64,000 nucleotides of DNA from Bacteroidota bacterium (GCA_029572935.1 JAKQHM010000024.1:35547-99546), one strand, 5' to 3'; counted from the first letter of the stretch, positions 44,196-53,058 are shown. A program made the numbers and translations. The notes: generated from the sequence alone by a model not told the origin.

Positions 44196-44204
44196 TGAAT
44201 TGCC

Positions 44205-44212
44205 TACCTTTG
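44205..44212 (+). promoter_or_regulatory. Promoter -7 element (TAnnTTTG) for the FtsE-like gene
   Basis: TACCTTTG, 17 bases before the ATG at 44230. A TTG at 44187-44189 is present but at 15 bases, shorter than the usual 19. The position means that the upstream 10 codons of the ORF-track version would lie on or before the promoter, which supports the later ATG. Confidence 0.45.
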
Positions 44213-44229
44213 TCCCACACAAAACGCTC

Positions 44230-44904
44230 ATGTCTGCACATCTGATCACTGCCCGAAAACTTTCCATTTCTCATGGCAATCACTTGATATTTAATGAATT
44301 AAATCTGGATATCTGCGAAGGTGAATGGGTGGAGTTCATTGGGCCCAACTCATCAGGCAAATCCAGTCTTCTGAATGCCTTTTATGGCCTGGCCAATGAT
44401 ATATCCGGTCAGTTGAACGTTTTGGATTTTAGCCTCAATCCTGTTCAAAAGGATTTTCAGTCAGCGAGAAGGAAAATGGGTTTTTTTAGCACCCGGATAC
44501 CGCTCCTGGATGACAGAACCGTCAGGGCTAATCTGGCTATTGCATTAAATGCAGCAGACCGGGTCAAAGATCTCTCCGGAGACCAGGGAATATCTGAATT
44601 GTTGTCAAAATTCGGACTGCTCGACAAAATATCCAATCCGGTTTCCGACCTCTCTTCAAGTGAAAAAGCGATGGTCATGCTGGCCAGGACCATGATCCAT
44701 AAACCCAGGCTGATCCTCCTGGATGCAGCCTTTGATTCATTGGATGACCAAAGGGTCCGCATGGTCAAAGGGGAACTGGAAAATATGGTGCGGAGGGATG
44801 GTTGCTGTCTGATTTCCACAGGGGTTGAGCTCAAACCGCACAGCCCGGAACAGAGAAAAATCATGTTCATTGAGGATAAACAGGTCCGCATTATTGGGTC
44901 CTGA
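44230..44904 (+). CDS. FtsE-like ABC protein with degenerate catalytic motifs
   Basis: 224 residues from the ATG at 44230, a single ABC domain of FtsE size. Walker A is intact (GPNSSGKSS, about 38-46), but the other motifs are altered: the Q-loop position reads FFSTRIPLL with no Gln, the signature is LSSSEKA instead of LSGGQ, Walker B reads LILLDAAFDSLD with Ala where the catalytic Glu should be (about residue 166), and the switch region LISTGVE lacks the His. It may bind ATP but is unlikely to hydrolyse it efficiently. The overall layout recalls FtsE; the ftsX gene is at 9.2-10 kb. It could also be an unrelated orphan ABC protein. ffh follows 63 bases downstream with its own promoter. Confidence 0.72.
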   Translation: MSAHLITARKLSISHGNHLIFNELNLDICEGEWVEFIGPNSSGKSSLLNAFYGLANDISGQLNVLDFSLNPVQKDFQSARRKMGFFSTRIPLLDDRTVRANLAIALNAADRVKDLSGDQGISELLSKFGLLDKISNPVSDLSSSEKAMVMLARTMIHKPRLILLDAAFDSLDDQRVRMVKGELENMVRRDGCCLISTGVELKPHSPEQRKIMFIEDKQVRIIGS

Positions 44905-44911
44905 TATAGCC

Positions 44912-44943
44912 TTGCTTCTTGTTCCCGGGCTTGCTTATCTTTG
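44912..44943 (+). promoter_or_regulatory. Bacteroidota-type promoter for ffh
   Basis: TATCTTTG at 44936-44943 with a TTG at 44912-44914, 21 bases upstream, close to the consensus spacing. The ffh ATG is 24 bases further. It lies in the gap after the FtsE-like gene, so ffh has its own start. Confidence 0.6.
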
Positions 44944-44967
44944 CAGCCCCGTACTTAAATCTGGAAT

Positions 44968-46305
44968 ATGTTTGAAAGTTTGAATGAAAAGCTCGAATCC
45001 GCCTTTAAAAGCCTAAAGGGTGAAGGAAGGTTAACGGAACTCAATGTCGCTGAATCCATTAAAGAGATCAGAAGGGCCTTGGTGGCTGCGGATGTCAATT
45101 ACAAGATAGCAAAGGAATTTACAGATAAAGTAAAAGAGCAGGCTCTCGGGACCCGCAATGTTTTACAATCGGTAAAACCCGGGGAGCTCATGGTCAAGAT
45201 CGTCATGGACGAATTGGTGGAGCTCATGGGAGGGCAGGCCGCAGGCCTCAATCTCAGTGGAAATCCCTCGGTTATTTTAATTTCCGGTTTGCAGGGTTCC
45301 GGTAAAACCACTTTTTCCGGTAAGCTGGCTCATCATCTGAAGAATACGAAAAATAAAAAGGTCCTCCTCACTGCCTGCGACGTGTACAGACCTGCGGCCA
45401 TTGATCAGCTTACTGTTTTGGCTGAACAGATCGGCGTGGAAATTTTCAAGGACGTGGAAAGCAAAGATCCTGTCGATATTTCCCAAAGGGCCATCCGGTA
45501 TGCTGCAGATCAGAAATTGGACGTGGTGATTATCGATACCGCCGGCCGTACTGCTGTGGACGAGGAAATGATGAATGAGATCGAAAGAATCAAAAATTCA
45601 ATCAATCCTTCCGAAACTCTTTTTGTCGTGGATGCCATGACGGGACAGGATGCAGTGAATACGGCACTTGCCTTCCACGAAAGGATTCGATTTGACGGAG
45701 TTGTGTTGACAAAAATGGATGGGGACACCCGGGGTGGTGCCGCACTTTCCATCAAATACACCGTAGGCAAGCCTATCAAATTTGTTTCGGCAGGGGAAAA
45801 AATGGAAACCCTCGATGTGTTTTATCCGGACAGGATGGCACAAAGGATCCTCGGCATGGGGGACATCGTATCACTGGTTGAAAAAGCTCAGGCCAACTTT
45901 GATGAAAAGGAGGCTAAAAAGATCGAAAGCAAAATTCGCCAGAATAAATTTGATTTCAATGACTTCCTCGTTCAGCTCAACCAGATAAAGAAGATGGGCG
46001 ATATCAAGAGTCTTCTGGGGATGATTCCGGGCGTTGGGGGAGCTATTAAGAATCTCGACATCGACGACAAAGCCTTCAGCAAAGTAGAATCCATCATCCA
46101 GTCCATGACCCCCACAGAAAGGTCGAATCCGGATATGCTCAACATGTCCAGAAAGACCCGCATTGCGAAAGGCTGTGGAAGGACCATCCACGAAGTAAAT
46201 GCCTTCATCAAGCAATTTGAAGAAATGAGGAAGATGATGCACATGATGAGCAAGGGAAACAACATGGCCAATATGATGAAGCAAATGCAAAATATGCGCC
46301 GCTGA
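44968..46305 (+). CDS. ffh: Signal recognition particle protein Ffh (SRP54)
   Basis: 445 residues, normal Ffh length. The N domain (1-95) has the ALLEADVN-like ALVAADVNYKIAKEF. The GTPase domain shows G1 GLQGSGKTTFSGKL (107-120), DTAGR, and TKMDGDTRGGAALS. The C-terminal M domain is Met-rich, with MRKMMHMMSKGNNMANMMKQMQNM, for signal-sequence and SRP RNA binding. It targets membrane and secreted proteins to the Sec machinery through FtsY. A hairpin that may be a terminator follows the stop. Confidence 0.97.
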   Translation: MFESLNEKLESAFKSLKGEGRLTELNVAESIKEIRRALVAADVNYKIAKEFTDKVKEQALGTRNVLQSVKPGELMVKIVMDELVELMGGQAAGLNLSGNPSVILISGLQGSGKTTFSGKLAHHLKNTKNKKVLLTACDVYRPAAIDQLTVLAEQIGVEIFKDVESKDPVDISQRAIRYAADQKLDVVIIDTAGRTAVDEEMMNEIERIKNSINPSETLFVVDAMTGQDAVNTALAFHERIRFDGVVLTKMDGDTRGGAALSIKYTVGKPIKFVSAGEKMETLDVFYPDRMAQRILGMGDIVSLVEKAQANFDEKEAKKIESKIRQNKFDFNDFLVQLNQIKKMGDIKSLLGMIPGVGGAIKNLDIDDKAFSKVESIIQSMTPTERSNPDMLNMSRKTRIAKGCGRTIHEVNAFIKQFEEMRKMMHMMSKGNNMANMMKQMQNMRR

Positions 46306-46342
46306 TCTGAAGAAAGCTTGCTTTTGTCTTTCTCCTTTATGT

Positions 46343-46367
46343 ATGAAAGGATTCTGATTCCTTTCAT
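46343..46367 (+). terminator. Hairpin after ffh, possible terminator
   Basis: ATGAAAGGA and TCCTTTCAT form a perfect 9-bp stem with a 7-base loop, starting 38 bases after the ffh stop. The T run after it is short (TTCTG), so termination strength is uncertain. Confidence 0.45.
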
Positions 46368-46415
46368 TTCTGAATTTACGTAAGATTGATTATTTTTATG
46401 GCATATTTTCGGTTC

Positions 46416-49400
46416 ATGAAAAAAATCGCTCAAACCGCGCTCCTTGTAATTTTATCCACCATCGTTTCCTTTGCTCAATTGGCCAATGGCAGCTCAGCCT
46501 ATGAAATATCCGCCAATGACATCAACAACAATGGATATTCATTGACTGCGGCCATGGCAGGTGGGAAGTCCGCCTGCATTGACTTTATGGCTACCTGGTG
46601 TGGCCCCTGCTGGTCGTTTCACAACACACAGATCTTAAAAAACGTACACAACAACTTGTCTGCCCTGACCACCGTGGTCATGATCGAAGGGGACTTTGCT
46701 ACGAATACCAATTGCCTTTATGGGGCATCAGGGTGCACAGGCAAAGGTACTCAGGGCAACTGGGTAGCCGGTGTTCCTTACCCGATCATTGACCTAACCT
46801 CCAGCAATGGGGGCTCGGTAATGAATGATTACAACGTAAATTACTATCCGACCCTCTATGTCATATCTCCCGATTTTCGGGTTTGGGAGATCAAAAACAG
46901 ATCCTACGATGAATATTATAACTGGATCGTTCATAGCTTTTCGCTGAATGCCAGTGCTCAGGTCACCCATTCTACCTGCGGGGACAACGGAAGAGTTGAT
47001 CTGAATCCAACCGGGGGCTATGCCACCCTAAAGTATAAATGGAGCAATGGCGCCACCACGGAGGACCTGGTCAATATTCCGGGCGGAACCTATTCAGTCA
47101 CTGTTACCGATGCCAATGGTTATTTTGAATCTTACGGTCCCTGGACAGTAGATGGACCTTCCAAAAGAGTGGGCATTGTCAGCCAGAATGTCGTGCACAA
47201 CGACTGCTTTGGTTATCAAAAAGGCAAAATCACTGTTCAGGTTTCTTACGGTACTCCACCGTACAATTTTTCCTGGAGCAATGGCGGACAGATCAATGAA
47301 ATCAAGGATCTTCCGGCTGGCTCCTACACCCTGACCGTAACCGATGCAGTGGGTTGTACCACCAGCCGAAACTATCAGATCACAGAACCTCCTCTGCTTA
47401 CCGGTACAATTTTGGTAGGGCATGAAACCTGTGATTCAAAAAATGGATTCATTGCCATTACAGCGACGGGGGGGACACGTCCTTATTTCTACGATATAGG
47501 TTCAGGCAAGAAAACCAATTCGGTATTCGACAAGCTCAAAGGAGGTACCTACAAAGTGATTCTCACGGATTCAAAGAACTGTTTGTTTCAGGACGAAGCT
47601 GTGCTCGATGCCACCCACAAACCCAAAACAGTGGCTGGCGCACCTCAGGATTTGATTTGTGGGAAGGATACGGTTTTTTTAGAAGGATTTGGTACTGAAA
47701 CCGGCAATGATCTGGTCTATTCCTGGTCCACCAGGGGAGGCATCATCACAGGTGATTCCAACAACCTTCAGATCAGGGCGGTCAAAGAGGGTGTCTATTT
47801 TCTGAAAGTTAAAAATCTGATCACGGGATGTGAAAATACCGATTCTACCAGGGTTTTTGACAAACGAATATTGCCGGATTTGCAGATCAGTGCGGATACA
47901 ATGATCAATTGTTACCACCCTGTGGTGGAGCTCAAAGGCCAAAGTAAAAATTCACACACAAGACATTTCTGGACTCAGCTTCAAAGCAACTTCCTGGACA
48001 CTTCCTCCAGTATCCGTATAGGGGTAGGAGGAAAATATGTATTTCATGTCCGGGATACAGTGACGGGTTGCGAAGCAAAAGATACTGTAGTAGTGATTGA
48101 GCATCTTACTCAGCCTTATGTGGAGTTTAAGCCGGTAGAAAACCTGAGCTGTAAGCTCGGTCGACTCCGTCTCGATGCAAGTTTATCTGATTCAGGTACG
48201 GACTTCGTTCCGGAATGGATCACAGGAGACGGAAATATTCTGGAGGGTGCCACAGGGTATCAACCCCTGGTCAATCAAGGGGGCACCTATGTGTTTATAC
48301 TGACAGATAAGAGAAACGGATGCCAAAGCATTGAATCTTATTTTCTTTTGCAGGATACGGTTTTACCTTCGATCGAATTTCAACCTGTCAACGACCTGAG
48401 CTGTAAAAGGAGCGAGGTGATTTTGGAAAATCAAAATCATGAGCTTTCATGGTCCTACAGCTGGTTTACCCTGGATGGCCATATCCTGGATAGTACCTGG
48501 AGCAAGTCTGTAAGAGTGGACAAGCCGGGTGTGTACCATCTGAATGTGCTGAATCAAGTCAATGGATGCTCGTCTGAGAAATCCCTGGCAGTACTCAAAC
48601 AAGAAAATCCCGTTTCTTCTTGGAGTCATCAGGTCGAAGATCTGATGGTCAGATTTAAAGATCTGTCTGTCGGTGTCCCCAGGTCCTGGTTTTGGGATTT
48701 TGGCGACGGTACCTTTTCAATAGAGCAAAATCCGGTTCACCAATATGCCGGTCAGGCGAATTACGATGTTTGCCTGACAGTTGGAAATGATTGTGGACAA
48801 AACATTTCCTGTCGTCTTATGGCGATCGGTGGTTCAAACCGCGATCTCAACTTTTCTGCTTGGGAAATCGGTCATGTCAGCTGTCACGGTGGCAGCGACG
48901 GAAGGATCAATCTGATCATTCAGGGCGGAATCCCTCCATATCGTTACGAGTGGTCACAGGGGACAACCGATTCCTTGCTGAATTCAATCCCGGCTGGTAG
49001 CTATTCGGTCACAGTTACGGATCAAGCGGGGGCCCGGATACAGAGATCTTTTGTGATCAAGGCACCCACTCCGATTGAATTGGCTGATGTAAAAATTGAA
49101 AATATTACGGCTCAGGGTTTGGGCAAAATCAGCCTCACCATAACAGGTGGAGTTCCCCCATACGAATACTTGTGGTCTCATGGTGGGAATTCAGAAACAG
49201 AGGAAAATCTTCTGAAAGGAAGCTATCAGGTTGAAGTGACAGATGCCAATGGTTGTTCCATTGTTTTGGGACCATTTGAGATTATAGACGTCTCTGGACT
49301 TGACCAGGTTCAGGACCAGGGATTTTTGGATTTAATACCCAATCCGGCAAAAGATGAAGTTCGGATCCATTATCAATTCAATAGTGTTTCTGAAAATGAT

Positions 49401-49574
49401 CCGATCCAGATCCTGATAGCCGACCTGCAGGGTAAAGTACTTTACGAAATCCATACCCGATCTGGAACAGACCGGTTGACTTTGGATTTGAGTGGACTGG
49501 CCGCCGGCCTTTATGTCGTGGATGTAATCTGTCCTTCAGGCCACCTCAGACGCAAACTGCAAAAGATACCTTAA
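46416..49574 (+). CDS. T9SS cargo protein: thioredoxin-like domain, SprB repeats, PKD domain and sorting domain
   Basis: 1052 residues from the ATG at 46416; the track starts 10 codons earlier, but MKKIAQTALLVILSTIVSFAQ is the signal peptide. Residues ~30-190 are a thioredoxin/TlpA-like domain with CIDFMATWCGPCWSFH (active-site Cys pair at 62 and 65). SprB-type repeats follow: GGYATLKYKWSNGATTEDLVNIPGGTYSVTVTDANG and three or more similar units, with two more near residues 820-960. A PKD domain has SWFWDFGDGTFSIEQNPVHQY. The C-terminus (IPNPAKDEVRIHYQF to the end) is a T9SS type A sorting domain. SprB repeats occur in gliding adhesins. The combination suggests a surface protein able to exchange disulfides, which is inference. 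Confidence 0.88.
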   Translation: MKKIAQTALLVILSTIVSFAQLANGSSAYEISANDINNNGYSLTAAMAGGKSACIDFMATWCGPCWSFHNTQILKNVHNNLSALTTVVMIEGDFATNTNCLYGASGCTGKGTQGNWVAGVPYPIIDLTSSNGGSVMNDYNVNYYPTLYVISPDFRVWEIKNRSYDEYYNWIVHSFSLNASAQVTHSTCGDNGRVDLNPTGGYATLKYKWSNGATTEDLVNIPGGTYSVTVTDANGYFESYGPWTVDGPSKRVGIVSQNVVHNDCFGYQKGKITVQVSYGTPPYNFSWSNGGQINEIKDLPAGSYTLTVTDAVGCTTSRNYQITEPPLLTGTILVGHETCDSKNGFIAITATGGTRPYFYDIGSGKKTNSVFDKLKGGTYKVILTDSKNCLFQDEAVLDATHKPKTVAGAPQDLICGKDTVFLEGFGTETGNDLVYSWSTRGGIITGDSNNLQIRAVKEGVYFLKVKNLITGCENTDSTRVFDKRILPDLQISADTMINCYHPVVELKGQSKNSHTRHFWTQLQSNFLDTSSSIRIGVGGKYVFHVRDTVTGCEAKDTVVVIEHLTQPYVEFKPVENLSCKLGRLRLDASLSDSGTDFVPEWITGDGNILEGATGYQPLVNQGGTYVFILTDKRNGCQSIESYFLLQDTVLPSIEFQPVNDLSCKRSEVILENQNHELSWSYSWFTLDGHILDSTWSKSVRVDKPGVYHLNVLNQVNGCSSEKSLAVLKQENPVSSWSHQVEDLMVRFKDLSVGVPRSWFWDFGDGTFSIEQNPVHQYAGQANYDVCLTVGNDCGQNISCRLMAIGGSNRDLNFSAWEIGHVSCHGGSDGRINLIIQGGIPPYRYEWSQGTTDSLLNSIPAGSYSVTVTDQAGARIQRSFVIKAPTPIELADVKIENITAQGLGKISLTITGGVPPYEYLWSHGGNSETEENLLKGSYQVEVTDANGCSIVLGPFEIIDVSGLDQVQDQGFLDLIPNPAKDEVRIHYQFNSVSENDPIQILIADLQGKVLYEIHTRSGTDRLTLDLSGLAAGLYVVDVICPSGHLRRKLQKIP

Positions 49575-49676
49575 TCCTGTTCAAAGCTCTTTGCCATTTT
49601 AGTTGTCCGGTTTTTAACCTGACAAAACGTAATGATCTTTTCATTTTCACTTTACAATGAGGCAATACCGGCCGGC

Positions 49677-49684
49677 TACATTTG
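49677..49684 (+). promoter_or_regulatory. Promoter -7 element (TAnnTTTG) before a small membrane-protein ORF
   Basis: TACATTTG ends 7 bases before the ATG of the 65-codon ORF at 49692. If transcription starts about 7 bases after this element the messenger would be leaderless or nearly so. No -33 TTG is seen. Confidence 0.35.
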
Positions 49685-49691
49685 CTGTTAA

Positions 49692-49889
49692 ATGAATATT
49701 TTGAAATCCAGGATTGCTTTTGAATGGGGGTTGGTGGTATTGATTTTAATTGCCACTGTTTTTTTTGTTTTCAGGGTTTCTGCATATGTTTCTGTTCCTC
49801 TTTCCCAATATGGAGACAACCGGGAGGAATCTGTCAGACCTCACCCTTCTGAAACATCGCATGATTGTGCAGAAAACTGCACTCTTTGA
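49692..49889 (+). CDS. Small hypothetical membrane protein
   Basis: 65 residues. One clear membrane segment (WGLVVLILIATVFFVFRVSAY, about 12-32) followed by a polar tail with two Cys near the end (HDCAENC). It is the only ORF of note in the 462-base gap between the T9SS cargo gene and the dockerin-like gene, and has a -7 promoter element directly in front. I do not recognise a family. It may be a real small protein; a chance ORF cannot be excluded. A second ORF in another frame (49750-49950) overlaps it and is less likely. Confidence 0.4.
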   Translation: MNILKSRIAFEWGLVVLILIATVFFVFRVSAYVSVPLSQYGDNREESVRPHPSETSHDCAENCTL

Positions 49890-49993
49890 GTTTGGGGTAA
49901 ACCCTTTGATATGGGGTGAATTCAACTGCTCCGTGGCGCCATTAAAATGAGGAATCCTGCAATAAATTAAGCTTCACGTGCAGCTGAAATGGT

Positions 49994-50001
49994 TATATTT
50001 G
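49994..50001 (+). promoter_or_regulatory. Promoter -7 element (TAnnTTTG) for the secreted dockerin-like protein gene
   Basis: TATATTTG, 35 bases before the ATG at 50037. No -33 TTG at the expected spacing. Confidence 0.45.
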
Positions 50002-50036
50002 GGTCGAAATTAACCTGAACTCAAAATCGTTTTCTA

Positions 50037-51809
50037 ATGAAATCTTTTCTCCTCCTTCCGTTCCTCTGTTTCCTCCTGACTCAGCCACTTCTCGCTGATT
50101 TTAAATTGGTTTGCCCCCCGGATGTGACCATTTCCTGTACCGAAGATTATTCGGATTTGAATCGTTGGGGCAAGGCTTACACCGATGAAAATGGTCATAT
50201 TCAATGGCAGCATGATTGTAAAATTGTCTATCAGATCAATGATTGTGGAGTAGGGACCATCATGCGCACCTGGGGCGTATTAAGCCCGGAGACCTGGCAG
50301 TGGATTACCTGTTCCCAATTGATCACACTTTCCAATGCAAATGCCTTTGGTTATCGCGATATTACATTTCCTCCGTCCCTGACCATCGAAAGTTGTAACC
50401 CGGAGGATAGTCTGAAAAGACTTCCCAGGCCATACGATAAGCCTGTCTGGAAAACAAACAAATGTGCCAAACCCATGCTGAGCTACTCGGATGTGCGCTA
50501 TAAAACCACGGAGGGATGCACCAAAATAGTCCGGACCTGGAAGGTGCTGGATTGGTGTGTGTATGACCCTTATACCAATCCGGGAGCAGGTATTTTTGTG
50601 GGCACACAGGTGATCAAGCTCATTACCACCGATCCTACAGCTGCTTTGATCTGCCTGAAAGATACCTTGGTAATCGCAGACAAGGAGTGTGGTGGGGCCG
50701 ATGTCAGCCTGCCTCCCGCTCAGTTTGTGTCCGTATGCAACATACCCTTTGTGATCCGAAATAATTCTCCCTACGCCAGGGGGCAGGGAGCTGATGCCAG
50801 TGGAATCTATCCTGTTGGGATCACGAAGTTTTACTTCACGGCTGAATATGCCTGCGGAACTGAGATAAAATGTGAAATGGTGGTCCGTGTGGAAAGCAAA
50901 ATTCCTCCCACTCCTTATTGTCTGACGGGGGCCATCATTGATCTGATGCCCGTGGATGACGACAAGGATGGCGTGCCCGACAGGGGCATGATCGAGGTCT
51001 GGGCATCGGATCTCAACAAGGGAAGCTTCCATAAATGTCCCGGCCAAAAACTGGTCTTTTCTTTTTCAAAGGATCAAAATGATCGGGTTAAAACATTTAC
51101 CTGCGATGAGCTGGGCGATAATGAAGTCGAAATCTGGGTGACGGATACCTTGGGTAATCAGGATTATTGCAAGACGACCATTCAAATTCAAAACAATCTG
51201 GGCATTCCCAATTGCAAGAGAAAAAATCTGCAGGGTGGCAAATTTGAATTATCCTTTAGTCTGAGGCAGGCAGGCACGAATCAACCGGTTTCCAGCCTGA
51301 CGCCCTTGTTGCTTAGTCCGGCTGGCCAGATCATGATGCCATTTACGACTCCCAGGTCAGGTAAATATGAACAATTCGATTTAAATACTGAAACGTCCTA
51401 TGAGCTGAAGCTGAAGTGTTCACTCAACGATTTGCGCCATATCGATGGATTCGATTTGCTGAAACTGGAGGAAATGATACAGAATCCCTTATTACAAAAA
51501 GATCCCCTTCGTTTGCTGGCAGCTGATTTGAACGCCGACGATAAACTCGATGAAACGGATGTGAAAATGCTCAGGGCCTTGCTTTCATCCGAAATACGAC
51601 ACATCGATTTACCCACACCCTACAAAGTCATTCCGGCTGATTATGTTTTTGCCGATCCGCTCAATCCATTTACCGAATACAGGTCCCTGAAATTGGAGGT
51701 CCGTTCAGACCAGACAACCAAGCTGAATAAGGAATTCCTGGTGATCAAGACCGGAGATATCAGCTCTTACGGAATAGTCAGGAAAAAGTCAAAACCCGTT
51801 TCTGAGTAA
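50037..51809 (+). CDS. Secreted cysteine-rich protein with HYR-like and dockerin-like segments
   Basis: 590 residues. Signal peptide MKSFLLLPFLCFLLTQPLLA. The first ~380 residues contain paired Cys and HYR-like beta units such as KLVCPPDVTISCTEDYSD and SLTIESCNPEDS, a layout common in large Saprospiria surface proteins. DDDKDGVPDRG near residue 305 is a calcium-loop-like acidic stretch. Near residues 465-525, IDGFDLLKLEEMIQNPLL and LLAADLNADDKLDETDVKMLRALL resemble the two calcium-binding repeats of type I dockerins. No T9SS sorting domain is visible at the C-terminus. Partner and function are unknown. Confidence 0.65.
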   Translation: MKSFLLLPFLCFLLTQPLLADFKLVCPPDVTISCTEDYSDLNRWGKAYTDENGHIQWQHDCKIVYQINDCGVGTIMRTWGVLSPETWQWITCSQLITLSNANAFGYRDITFPPSLTIESCNPEDSLKRLPRPYDKPVWKTNKCAKPMLSYSDVRYKTTEGCTKIVRTWKVLDWCVYDPYTNPGAGIFVGTQVIKLITTDPTAALICLKDTLVIADKECGGADVSLPPAQFVSVCNIPFVIRNNSPYARGQGADASGIYPVGITKFYFTAEYACGTEIKCEMVVRVESKIPPTPYCLTGAIIDLMPVDDDKDGVPDRGMIEVWASDLNKGSFHKCPGQKLVFSFSKDQNDRVKTFTCDELGDNEVEIWVTDTLGNQDYCKTTIQIQNNLGIPNCKRKNLQGGKFELSFSLRQAGTNQPVSSLTPLLLSPAGQIMMPFTTPRSGKYEQFDLNTETSYELKLKCSLNDLRHIDGFDLLKLEEMIQNPLLQKDPLRLLAADLNADDKLDETDVKMLRALLSSEIRHIDLPTPYKVIPADYVFADPLNPFTEYRSLKLEVRSDQTTKLNKEFLVIKTGDISSYGIVRKKSKPVSE

Positions 51810-51895
51810 TGGTATCCGAGAGCGTGATTTTGGAGAAGCGATCCCGGTTTCAATGGACTTGAGAAAATACGGGAGTGGTGGATTGGACATTTCAA

Positions 51896-52987
51896 ATGCG
51901 CAAAGTCTTTGGCTATTTCAGACTGTATGGGTTTAAGCGCAGTATTGTAAAATTTGTAGGCAGGAGACGGAACAGGTTTTTAAATTATTTTTCATGGTTT
52001 ATCAAAGCACCATCCATAAGGGCAGACATTTCTGTTATTGGTTGCGGACAATTTTCGTTTAGCACCATCTGTTTTTTTCTATATCAGAATTTAGGCAACC
52101 GGTTTCTGGAAGCCTACGATCCCGATTTGTCGAAGTCCGAAAGCATGAAGCGTTTCTGGAAGTTTCGCGATCATACCAATGATGCAGACCATCTGATCGC
52201 TAACCCGGATTGTACCTATGTGTACATTGCCTCTAACCACAGTACCCACCTGGCCTATGCAGAAAGAGCATTGGCTGCCGGCAAAAGGGTGCATATTGAA
52301 AAACCATTGTGTACCAATTTTGATTCCCTGGCTGTGTTAAAAAAACTGGTACAGGAATATGGATACAGGATGACAGCAGGATACAACAGGCCTTATGCTC
52401 CGGCTATTTTGGCAGCTGTGCCCTTGATCGGTCGCAACAGTCCTCTGATGATCCAGGCACATGTACATGGACACAAAATACCCATGGATCACTGGTACAG
52501 AGCCCCGGAAGAAGGCACGCGCATTTGTGGAAATACAGGTCACTGGATCGACCTGGCCGTTTATCTATGGAATGCAAAAGGCTCATTGGGTGTAGAATTT
52601 GAGATCCAGATCATACCGGCCGATCCGGATAATCCGGACGATAATTATACTCTTTGCATCAGGAATCAATCAGGTGAATTGCTTACCCTGAGCATGTTTT
52701 CTTTGCAGGAACCCGTTCTGGGTATCCATGAAATCCTTCATTTGCATCAGGAAAATCTCAACGTAACCATACAGGATTACAGGTTTATGGAAATTCAGAC
52801 ACCTTATGAGTGGTCCAGGCGGTCCTTTAACGTCAAAGACGTAGGTCATGAAAAATGCCTGCTTCAGCTCGTCCGGCATCAGATCAGAGACTGGTCGGAA
52901 TTATGTGTTTCTACAGAACTGACCCTACATATAGCCCAAATGGTCGTCAACAGGGACTTTAATAAGAAAGTATCGATACAGCACTGA
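51896..52987 (+). CDS. Gfo/Idh/MocA family oxidoreductase
   Basis: 363 residues from the ATG at 51896; the track uses a GTG seven codons earlier. The first 50 residues (MRKVFGYFRLYGFKRSIVKFVGR) form a basic extension seen in polysaccharide-linked members. The NAD-binding motif ISVIGCGQFSFS follows, then YIASNHSTHLAYAERALAAGKRVHIEKPLCTNF with the catalytic EKP, and GYNRPYAP. It should oxidise or reduce a sugar nucleotide or glycan unit. It resembles the C-terminal half of the two-domain enzyme at 41.2 kb and may serve the same glycan, although it is 8.6 kb away. Confidence 0.85.
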   Translation: MRKVFGYFRLYGFKRSIVKFVGRRRNRFLNYFSWFIKAPSIRADISVIGCGQFSFSTICFFLYQNLGNRFLEAYDPDLSKSESMKRFWKFRDHTNDADHLIANPDCTYVYIASNHSTHLAYAERALAAGKRVHIEKPLCTNFDSLAVLKKLVQEYGYRMTAGYNRPYAPAILAAVPLIGRNSPLMIQAHVHGHKIPMDHWYRAPEEGTRICGNTGHWIDLAVYLWNAKGSLGVEFEIQIIPADPDNPDDNYTLCIRNQSGELLTLSMFSLQEPVLGIHEILHLHQENLNVTIQDYRFMEIQTPYEWSRRSFNVKDVGHEKCLLQLVRHQIRDWSELCVSTELTLHIAQMVVNRDFNKKVSIQH

Positions 52988-53036
52988 GTGTTGTGAAAGA
53001 ATGTCGATAGGAGAGCAGAAAAAAATTTAGCTTACC

Positions 53037-53058
53037 CCTGCATCATTATTTATGCAGG
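53037..53058 (-). terminator. Hairpin at the end of the DUF1015 gene, possible terminator
   Basis: CCTGCAT and ATGCAGG form a perfect 7-bp stem with an 8-base loop that includes the stop codon region of the DUF1015 gene. On the minus strand it is followed within ~12 bases by a run of seven T, as expected for an intrinsic terminator of the gcvT-DUF1015 transcript. Confidence 0.5.

Noticed and set aside
44200-44229. Ten extra N-terminal codons of the FtsE-like ORF
   Set aside because: They begin before and cover the -7 promoter element at 44205-44212; the ATG at 44230 is the better start.
49750-49950. 66-codon ORF overlapping the small membrane ORF in another frame
   Set aside because: The 49692 frame has the membrane segment and the closer promoter element, so this one is less likely.
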